Both the position numbers and the translations under genes were made by a program. DNA of 18,192 bases from an uncultured Prevotella sp. (lineage in GTDB: Bacteria > Bacteroidota > Bacteroidia > Bacteroidales > Bacteroidaceae). Below the pieces are notes generated by a model. The model worked only from the letters and a program-made list of their open reading frames with translations, searched no databases and was not told the origin of the DNA. The stretch covers positions 1 to 18,192 of the forward strand of contig UQJC01000042.1 in assembly GCA_900541335.1 (NCBI GenBank), read 5' to 3'. This document shows positions 1-6,008 of this stretch, piece by piece; position 1 is the first letter of the stretch, and every line of letters starts with the position of its first letter.

Positions 1-47
1 AAGCAGAAGTAACATCTCTTTCACCGAAAAAGTTAGGCTTACCAACG

Positions 48-67
48 GGTCGCGGCATGCCGCGACC
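48..67. repeat. 20-bp perfect GC-rich palindrome
   Basis: The 20 bases are identical to their own reverse complement (arms GGTCGCGGCA / TGCCGCGACC). They lie about 200 bases upstream of the MBOAT start. As RNA this would fold into a strong hairpin, but no T-run follows on either strand, so a classical intrinsic terminator is not well supported. It could be the end signal of a gene left of the window or a protein-binding site. Nothing else is recognisable in bases 1-270. Confidence 0.5.
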
Positions 68-270
68 GTACAACAACTGCGCTACCAAAGCAACATACGC
101 AACCACCCGCCTGCATGAATAGGCCAACGCTCTGTAACCTCCCAATCTACAAGCAACCCCGTGTAGGTAGCCCATATTCTCCCTCAGTTTTTCCAACTCC
201 CATAGGAGGTTTCCCCTTTCATTCCCGCGAAACCCTCCTTCCCCAATTCCTATATTCGAAATCCCTGCCC

Positions 271-1749
271 ATGTTCACCCCACTGCTCGAACAGCTTCAT
301 TACCTTCCCACTTCGCCCCTGCTCTTTAACACGGGCTTCTTCCTGTTTTTCTTCCTGCTGTTTATGGCAGGTTATACCCTCTTGTCAGGTCGCCGCATCG
401 TAGCTTTACGTCTGCTCTATGTGACCGCCTTCTCCTACTACTTCTATTATAAGAATGCAGGAGCCTGGTGTATGTTGTTGGCCGTCATTACACTCGTCAA
501 CTTCTTTTGCGCCATCCGCATGGAGAAAGCCGCTACGCCCCAGGCACGCAAACACTGGATGTGGGCGGCAGTTGGTTTCATGCTGGGACAGTTGGCTTTC
601 TTCAAGTACACCAACTTTGTCCTGTCGAGCCTGGCATCTATTCAGCTTCTTCCCGAAGATACACGCTTGGACTTGCCTTTGCTCATCGGCATTTCGTTCT
701 TTACGTTCCAGTCCATGAGCTACATCATCGACGTTTACCGCGAAAAGATGCGTGCCACCCGTTCGCTCACGGACTTTGCCTTCTTTGTAAGCTTCTTCCC
801 CACTTTGCTGGCAGGTCCGATTCTTCGTGCCCGCACCTTTCTGCCTCAGCTCCGCCGTCCCGTGGTTGTCACCCACGCCATGATGGGCTCGGGTACGTGG
901 TTCATACTCATGGGCTTATTTAAGAAGTGCATCATCTCGGACTACATCAGCCAAAATTTTGTGTCGCGCATATTTGACAATCCGGCACTTTACTCCGGTT
1001 TGGAAAACTTACTCGGCGTCTACGGCTACGCGCTCCAACTTTATTGCGATTTCTCAGGTTACTCTGACATGGCAATAGGTATTGCTCTCTGGATGGGATT
1101 CCACATTCCAGCCAATTTCCGTGCTCCTTACAAGAGTGACTCAATTACGGATTTCTGGAGACGCTGGCACATCTCGCTGTCAACTTGGCTACGCGACTAT
1201 CTCTACATCTCGCTCGGCGGGAATCGTTGTTCTCGCTGGCGTATGTACTTCAACCAATTTATGACAATGTTACTCGGCGGCCTGTGGCATGGTGCCTCCT
1301 GGAACTTTATTATTTGGGGAAGTGTGCACGGGTTGGCACTTTGCGGTCACAAAGCCTGGCAAAACTTGCTCGGACATGACAAGCACTACCATCCGACGGG
1401 CATCCGCCGCTTCTTAGCTATCGTTCTCACGTTTCACCTCGTATGTTTCAGTTGGTTGTTCTTCGCCGGTACTTCGTTTGAAGCCTCTGCCGCGATGCTG
1501 ACACAAATCTTTACGAACTTCCAACCGCAACTCATCACACAGTTCCTGGCGGGTTACCCCGAGGTTAGCACACTGATGGTTCTTGGATTCGTGCTTCACT
1601 TCCTCCCCACCCGTTGGAATGACCGCGCCGAGGCCTTGATGCGCCGCTCGTCTTCTCTGGTCATGGTACTTTTGCTTGCCGCCATGATTGTGTGGGTGAT
1701 ACAGGTAAAGGGCTCAGAGATTCAACCGTTTATTTACTTCAAGTTCTAA
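271..1749 (+). CDS. MBOAT family membrane O-acyltransferase (AlgI/DltB-like)
   Basis: Predicted polytopic inner-membrane enzyme of 492 residues that passes acyl (often acetyl) groups across the membrane to an exported polysaccharide or envelope glycan. Family hallmarks are visible: a hydrophobic N-terminus with several membrane segments, FFPTLLAGPILRA in the middle, DFWRRWHISLSTWLRDY (residues 294-310), and WHGASWNF with the catalytic histidine at H340. Length fits the AlgI group. I chose ATG 271 because an in-frame ATG at 115 would add 52 proline-rich, non-hydrophobic residues unlike the family. No SGNH/AlgJ-type partner follows; the next gene is an unrelated nitroreductase, so the substrate cannot be inferred. 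A partner could lie left of the window. Family assignment is secure; the substrate is unknown. Confidence 0.9.
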   Translation: MFTPLLEQLHYLPTSPLLFNTGFFLFFFLLFMAGYTLLSGRRIVALRLLYVTAFSYYFYYKNAGAWCMLLAVITLVNFFCAIRMEKAATPQARKHWMWAAVGFMLGQLAFFKYTNFVLSSLASIQLLPEDTRLDLPLLIGISFFTFQSMSYIIDVYREKMRATRSLTDFAFFVSFFPTLLAGPILRARTFLPQLRRPVVVTHAMMGSGTWFILMGLFKKCIISDYISQNFVSRIFDNPALYSGLENLLGVYGYALQLYCDFSGYSDMAIGIALWMGFHIPANFRAPYKSDSITDFWRRWHISLSTWLRDYLYISLGGNRCSRWRMYFNQFMTMLLGGLWHGASWNFIIWGSVHGLALCGHKAWQNLLGHDKHYHPTGIRRFLAIVLTFHLVCFSWLFFAGTSFEASAAMLTQIFTNFQPQLITQFLAGYPEVSTLMVLGFVLHFLPTRWNDRAEALMRRSSSLVMVLLLAAMIVWVIQVKGSEIQPFIYFKF

Positions 1750-1845
1750 AGAGGGATTCGCCTCAGCCTGCAAAGGTGATAGACTTTCCTCGGAGGGCTT
1801 CCCCTTTCGATAGTAAGGACGATTACACATACTCCAATCTCATTA

Positions 1846-1903
1846 GGAAAAAAGGAGAGGAAGGGAACATGAAGTTTGAACCGACGGTCTTTCTCTTTTT
1901 TCC
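1846..1903 (+). terminator. Possible A/T-stem hairpin after the MBOAT gene
   Basis: An A/G-rich arm (1846-1857) is nearly complementary to a T/C-rich arm (1892-1903), with one extra G, and more T-rich sequence follows. The loop is about 34 bases, which is long for an intrinsic terminator. It lies in the 212-base spacer between the MBOAT stop and the nitroreductase start. Weakly supported. Confidence 0.25.
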
Positions 1904-1961
1904 TTTTCTTCTACGACTGAAACTCGAATCAACCAACCTCCCCATTCTTATACATTATACT

Positions 1962-2687
1962 ATGCGTACTTCCATTCGTCAATATTCTTCCCGTCCCGTT
2001 GAGGACGATTTGCTGAACGAACTGCTTGCCCAGGCCGAACAAACACAGACCATGGGCAACTTACAGCTTTACAGTGTCGTCGTTACGCGCAGTGACGAGA
2101 TGAAGCAAAAGTTAGCCCCGGCACACTTCAACCAACCGATGGTTACTGGTGCTCCCGTGGTGCTGACCTTCTGTGCCGACTATCATCGCACAACAGCTTG
2201 GGCGCAGCACCGCAAAGGTCATCCGGGTTACGATAACTTTCTCTCCTATCAAAATGCGGCTACCGATGCGTTACTCTTCTGCCAACGCTTTTGTGATTTA
2301 GCTGAAGCAACCGGACTGGGACTTTGCTTTCTCGGTACGACGGTGTACCAACCCGCTGCCATCATCCGTTTGTTGCAATTGCCGCAACTGGTGATGCCCG
2401 TAGCTACCATTACCTTGGGGTGGCCGGCTGAACATCCGAATCCGAGTGACCGTTTGCCTCTCAGTGCCATCCGCCACGACGAAACGTACCAGCCGGTAAC
2501 AGCTGAAACGATTGACCGAGACTATGCGGCGAAGGAGGCTCTCCCCGAAAATCAGGAGTTTGTACGCATCAACCAAACGGAAACGCTGGCCCAAATCTTT
2601 ACGGACATCCGTTACACGGCGAAAGATTGTCAAACACTCTCTACCGGCTTGCTGGAGGCTTTACGCATGCAGGGCTTTCTTGATTAA
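1962..2687 (+). CDS. Nitroreductase family FMN oxidoreductase (NfsA-like)
   Basis: A 241-residue flavin oxidoreductase, probably cytosolic, FMN-bound and NAD(P)H-dependent. Visible family features are the N-terminal phosphate-binding RTSIRQYSSRPV (residues 2-13), an MGNLQLYSVVV segment, GLGLCFLGTT (118-127) and the closing LGWP of the core sheet. The C-terminal tail (EFVRINQTETLAQIFTDIRY) resembles the C-terminal extension of the ~240-residue NfsA/FRP subgroup. The physiological substrate of such enzymes is often unknown (quinones, flavins or nitro compounds). The start at 1962 places RTSIRQY at the N-terminus as in the family. An in-frame ATG at 1869 would add 31 hydrophobic residues with no counterpart, and the open frame back to 1692 overlaps the MBOAT gene. 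It appears monocistronic or loosely linked to MBOAT. Confidence 0.88.
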   Translation: MRTSIRQYSSRPVEDDLLNELLAQAEQTQTMGNLQLYSVVVTRSDEMKQKLAPAHFNQPMVTGAPVVLTFCADYHRTTAWAQHRKGHPGYDNFLSYQNAATDALLFCQRFCDLAEATGLGLCFLGTTVYQPAAIIRLLQLPQLVMPVATITLGWPAEHPNPSDRLPLSAIRHDETYQPVTAETIDRDYAAKEALPENQEFVRINQTETLAQIFTDIRYTAKDCQTLSTGLLEALRMQGFLD

Positions 2688-2722
2688 CGGTACGACTGTC
2701 AACAGACCACTAACAAATGATT

Positions 2723-2894
2723 AAAGAACCACGGAATAAACGGAACGAACGGAAACTTGATGATTCCGAGACTTCCGTGTTTTCCGTTCTTTCCGTGGTG
2801 GATATAAAAAAGAACCACGGAATAAACGGAAGAAACGGAAACTTGATGATTCCGAGACTTCCGAAGTTCCTGTATATTTTCGTGGTCAACCGAT
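2723..2894. repeat. Two ~86-bp direct repeats, each hairpin-forming
   Basis: Bases 2723-2777 and 2809-2863 are the same 55-mer with two mismatches, spaced exactly 86 bases. The second halves (to ~2808 and ~2894) are more diverged but both end in a CGTGGT-type block. Within unit 1, ACCACGGAA (2728-2736) pairs perfectly with TTCCGTGGT (2791-2799), and CGGAA (2741-2745) with TTCCG (2782-2786), so the unit can form a long imperfect hairpin. It fills most of the 317-base spacer between the convergent nitroreductase and trmN6 genes. Open frames on both strands here are low-complexity products of the repeat. It looks like an extragenic palindromic repeat family, so further genomic copies are expected. 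Confidence 0.75.
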
Positions 2895-2937
2895 CATGCA
2901 TGTAACACAGTCGTAGGCACGAAAGGACAATAAACAA

Positions 2938-2972
2938 AAATGTTGCGGATGGAAGTTCCATTCGCAACATTT
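2938..2972 (-). terminator. Intrinsic terminator of trmN6
   Basis: A 15-bp stem (2938-2952 with 2958-2972, one G-T wobble) closes a 5-base loop. Read on the minus strand, the stem runs into a T-rich tract (ATTTTTGTTTATT), as expected for a rho-independent terminator 33 bases past the trmN6 stop. On the plus strand the tail is less T-rich, but the hairpin could also stop transcripts of the convergent nitroreductase. Confidence 0.75.
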
Positions 2973-3004
2973 GTCTATCCGTCCAACCCTTCAGAACGGC
3001 TTTC

Positions 3005-3721
3005 TTATTTCAAATAAAAGTCCCGACAAAGTTGAGCGTATGCAACCGAACGGTTACTCTCAGCATCCATCAGTTCGAGGGTGTCACAGACCGGACCTCC
3101 GGGTAAAGCTTGACGCCGAAACTCCAACAAGGTCCGCTTACAAGGTTTACCAACCTTGGTCACAACCGCCGTACGGCGAGTAACGTAGAGTCCATGAACG
3201 GCTGCCAAAGGAATAAAACGAGTAAGCGCAGGGGTAGGCAAAATCACCGAAAAGCGAGCATGAGGACACTCAGGCGAAAGCAAGAGATCGACCGTGCGCA
3301 ACAAAGCCGCAAAGGTAAGTCCTCCACCTCCGGTGTGACGAGCCGCAGCGCGTTGAGCTTCTGGCGGTAGCAAATCCTCTTCGTGGTAAGGCGGATTCGA
3401 AAGGATGCAATCGGCTTCAAACGATGGAGCTGACAAGGTCAATGCGTCAGCACAGGTTATCTGCACACGCTCATGAAAGGGAGAGGCCGCAACATTAGCT
3501 TGTGCATCGGCAGCAGCCGCTTCATCGATTTCCACTCCCTTGACGAGGGCTTGTGGGTTACGTTGTGCCGCCATTAAGGCGATGAGCCCCGACCCACAAC
3601 CTAAATCCAAGATGCGAGTGGTTTCACTCAAGTCGGCCCAGGCCCCTAACAAGACACCGTCTGTCCCGACCTTCATGGCACAACGACTGTCATCTATCGT
3701 AAACTGTTGGAATGTAAACAT
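3005..3721 (-). CDS. trmN6: tRNA1(Val) (adenine(37)-N6)-methyltransferase
   Basis: A 238-residue SAM-dependent methyltransferase of the TrmN6/YfiC family, which methylates N6 of A37 next to the anticodon of tRNA1(Val). The N-terminus MFTFQQFTIDDSRCAMKVGTDGVLLGAW is the family signature (GTDGVLLGAW at residues 19-28). The SAM loop LDLGCGSGL spans residues 38-46, and the NPPY motif that holds the target adenine is at 109-112, followed by H-E-E-D. Length is typical and the start at 3721 fits the signature. It is transcribed alone, divergent from the gene at 4008 and convergent with the nitroreductase. The chief alternative is another N6-adenine methyltransferase with NPPY, but the N-terminal signature favours TrmN6. 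Confidence 0.92.
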   Translation of the reverse strand: MFTFQQFTIDDSRCAMKVGTDGVLLGAWADLSETTRILDLGCGSGLIALMAAQRNPQALVKGVEIDEAAAADAQANVAASPFHERVQITCADALTLSAPSFEADCILSNPPYHEEDLLPPEAQRAAARHTGGGGLTFAALLRTVDLLLSPECPHARFSVILPTPALTRFIPLAAVHGLYVTRRTAVVTKVGKPCKRTLLEFRRQALPGGPVCDTLELMDAESNRSVAYAQLCRDFYLK

Positions 3722-3743
3722 AGGTTTGTCTTCTTTTGGAGGA

Positions 3744-3751
3744 CGAAGGTA
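3744..3751 (-). promoter_or_regulatory. Possible -7 box of trmN6
   Basis: Read on the minus strand, TACCTTCG lies 22 bases upstream of the trmN6 ATG. It differs from the Bacteroidota -7 consensus TAnnTTTG at one position. I see no good TTG -33 box at the expected distance, so support is weak. Confidence 0.3.
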
Positions 3752-3821
3752 CGATAAAATGCCGATTAGACCTCACGCTTCCTTGCATACCCGCGCTACT
3801 TTGACTCCGCATAATTCATGA

Positions 3822-3876
3822 GGAGGTTGAGAGGAGTTACACGGGAGTTAATCGGGAGTTACCTTGGAGTTGAGCC
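3822..3876 (+). repeat. Five 11-bp phased GGAGTT repeats
   Basis: GGAG begins at 3822, 3833, 3844, 3855 and 3866, exactly 11 bases apart. Four units read GGAGTTA/G plus four variable bases; the first has an extra G (GGAGGTTG). The array sits in the 286-base divergent spacer, about 130 bases before the start at 4008 and 100 bases from trmN6. The spacing of about one helical turn puts every copy on one face of the DNA. It may be a regulatory array or a simple tandem repeat. Two AACTC motifs 11 bases apart (11376 and 11387) before the helicase gene are the same motif on the other strand. Confidence 0.65.
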
Positions 3877-4007
3877 TCTCAAAATTGCTCCGAATTCGAA
3901 GTCAACTTCAACCGATTCAAGAACCAACTACGTGCCACGTTTGCACTTCCATCCCTCAACGCTACAACAGGCATTCTGACCGATGCCCTTCCTAGATTCA
4001 CGCTGTA

Positions 4008-5746
4008 ATGAAATCTCCTTTTTCTTCTGCTTCACTCACCATCCATCCGGCATACCTGACGTTTTATTTCACGGGTCTCCTCCTTCCGGAATTTTGGCTT
4101 CAACCTACGCAACCGTGGTGGCGCATGCCCCTGGGAGTCGCCTTTAATGCCGTCATCTATGCTGTACTGGCCTGGGGAGTCGTTACGTTACTGTCCTGGA
4201 TGAAACGCTACACGGGGCGGATACTTCCCCTCGTACTTCACACCCTGTTGCACGGGGTGGTCTTGCTTTGGTGTATCACGCAAGGCTTCCTCATGTACCA
4301 TTTCAGACGGCACATCGACGCCTTTACCCTGCAATTGGTACGCGAAAGTTCTCCGCGCGAATCGTCCGAATTTCTTCATACCTACCTGTTGACTCCTTCC
4401 GGAGCCTGTGCAGCCGCCGTTCTCCTGCTGTTGGGACTTTGCTATCTGAAAGGCGTACGCAAGGTAAAGGAGATTCCCGCCTGGCCTACTCGCCTACAAG
4501 GTCGCGTAGCCATGGGGATAGTCCTCGCCGCAGTGGGGGCACAAACCTATTTCTTTTGGGGAACGGCCGAGGAATGTTATGCCAAGGCGCAGGGAACCCC
4601 CATCAAGTGTAATGCCTTCTTTACGCTTCGTCAATCAGTATTGCAGATGAAGGAGTACGAGCAAGATATCCGAACCTGTGCCGCTCAATTGGCACAGTTA
4701 CCCCCCGACCAACCTTGCACAGGAACAGAACCTGATGTGGTCTTGATTATCGGCGAATCGTTTATCAAGAAGCATTCCAGCCTCTATGGATATTCACTCC
4801 CGACCAATCCCCGCTTACAAACTCGGCTGAAAGAAGGCGGACTGTTTCTCTTCAACGATGTAATTGCCCCCATCAACAATACCACCTACAGTTTACAGTA
4901 TTTTCTCTCCCTGGCAAAGGTCGAAGACTCAGCCCGTTGGTGTGAACGGCCGTTGTTTCCGGCTATTATGAAGCAAAATGGGTGGAATGTAGTTTATTAC
5001 AGCAACCAATTCTGTCGGGAAGATGACTTACAACCCTGGGATGCGTCTATGGGATTTCTCAATTATCCGCCGATTGAGGAAAAACTCTTCCACCATCGCA
5101 ATCGTCATACCTTCCCTTACGATCGGCAATTGGTCGAAGACTACGCCCTGCACCGCCGAGAACTGGAGCAACCAACCAACAACCTGATTCTGTTTCACCT
5201 CATCGGCCAGCATGTCAATGCCAAGAGTCGGTTCCCGGAAAGTGAAACACACTTCACCAGCGATGCAATTCGCCGTCCCGACTTAACCGACAAGCAAAAG
5301 CAACTCGTAGCGGACTATGACAATGCGACACGCTATAATGACCAGGTGGTAGACCACATCATCCAACTGTTTGAAACACGCAAAGCCATCGTCATCTACT
5401 TTTCTGACCACGGAGAAGAGATGTACGACTTTCGCAAACAACACGGTCGCACGGACTTGAAAGTAGATCTTACCCCCGAGGCTTACCGTTACCAGCTGGA
5501 AATACCCTTTATGGTTTACCTCACTCCAGCCTGTCGCCAGGATACGGCACTCTGCCAAAAGTAAGATCGGGACTACACCGTCCCTTTATGACCGACGGAC
5601 TCCCCTACTTCATCTTCGACCTGGTAGCTCCCAACTCCCGATGGGCAGATGCGACCCAGAGTCCGGTCAGTCCGAGCTATGTGGTTCCCAAACGGCGACG
5701 CATCTTCTATGCCGACCGTTATTACGAAGAAATGATTGGCCGTTGA
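4008..5746 (+). pseudogene. Phosphoethanolamine transferase (EptA-like), frameshifted near the 3' end
   Basis: An inner-membrane enzyme of the sulfatase-fold phosphoethanolamine transferase family, which typically decorates lipid A or other LPS parts. Five hydrophobic segments (about residues 15-31, 41-64, 74-98, 130-148, 166-184) precede the catalytic domain. VVLIIGES places the likely nucleophile at S251, followed by SSLYGY; metal-binding SDHGEE is at 466-471. The open frame stops at 5562-5564 after 518 residues, but the -1 frame continues from 5561 to a TGA at 5744-5746, encoding 61 residues including RPFMTDGLPYFIFDL, which is typical of the family's C-terminus. One extra A in the AAAA at 5557-5560 would restore a 579-residue protein. 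This is a recent mutation, a sequencing error, or a phase-variable switch. Fold and active site lie upstream of the break, so some activity is possible. Confidence 0.85.
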
Positions 5747-5830
5747 AAAGGCTGAAGTCCATGCGACTATGGTATAGGCTTTCCAACGAACCGTAAAGAG
5801 GCTGACCGAGGCGTAAGCAATAGACAGAGG

Positions 5831-5863
5831 TTGCGCTTACATAGGCAAAATTTCGTACTTTTG
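5831..5863 (+). promoter_or_regulatory. Candidate Bacteroidota promoter of lon
   Basis: TACTTTTG at 5856-5863 is a perfect match to the Bacteroidota -7 consensus TAnnTTTG. A TTG at 5831-5833 could be the -33 element, though the 22-base spacer is slightly longer than usual. The predicted transcription start near 5870 gives a leader of about 140 bases before the lon ATG at 6009. This promoter would make lon independent of the broken gene upstream. Confidence 0.55.
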
Positions 5864-5878
5864 CTACCGCTAATCAGC

Positions 5879-5926
5879 CTTCTCCTTCAATGAGCTGTAT
5901 GCGCTCACAGGAGGAGACCTTTTTTT
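5879..5926 (+). promoter_or_regulatory. Terminator-like hairpin in the lon leader
   Basis: CTTCTCCT (5879-5886) can pair with AGGAGGAG (5909-5916), and inside it TGAGC (5891-5895) pairs with GCTCA (5903-5907) around a 7-base loop. Three bases later comes a run of seven T (5920-5926). The shape is that of an intrinsic terminator, yet it lies just after the predicted lon promoter and 80 bases before the lon start. It may be an attenuator in the lon leader, or the terminator of the upstream transferase gene placed beyond the promoter. Confidence 0.45.
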
Positions 5927-6008
5927 GTCCCTTACCGAAAGGGAACACACCTGGGGCTACCCAGCCGCCAGACTTTTCATCCTTTTCTACAAAGCAAATT
6001 CACTTTTC

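Noticed and set aside
115..270. N-terminal extension of the MBOAT gene from ATG 115
   Set aside because: The 52 extra residues are Pro-rich and unlike the family; the hydrophobic family N-terminus begins after ATG 271.
2710..2970. Open frames on both strands across the extragenic repeat (about 62 and 86 codons)
   Set aside because: Their residues simply reflect the repeated bases (low-complexity, same motif twice) and there is no family resemblance.
5556..5564. Programmed -1 frameshifting in the phosphoethanolamine transferase gene
   Set aside because: The bases do not form an X-XXY-YYZ slippery heptamer, and I saw no downstream pseudoknot; a one-base deletion is simpler.
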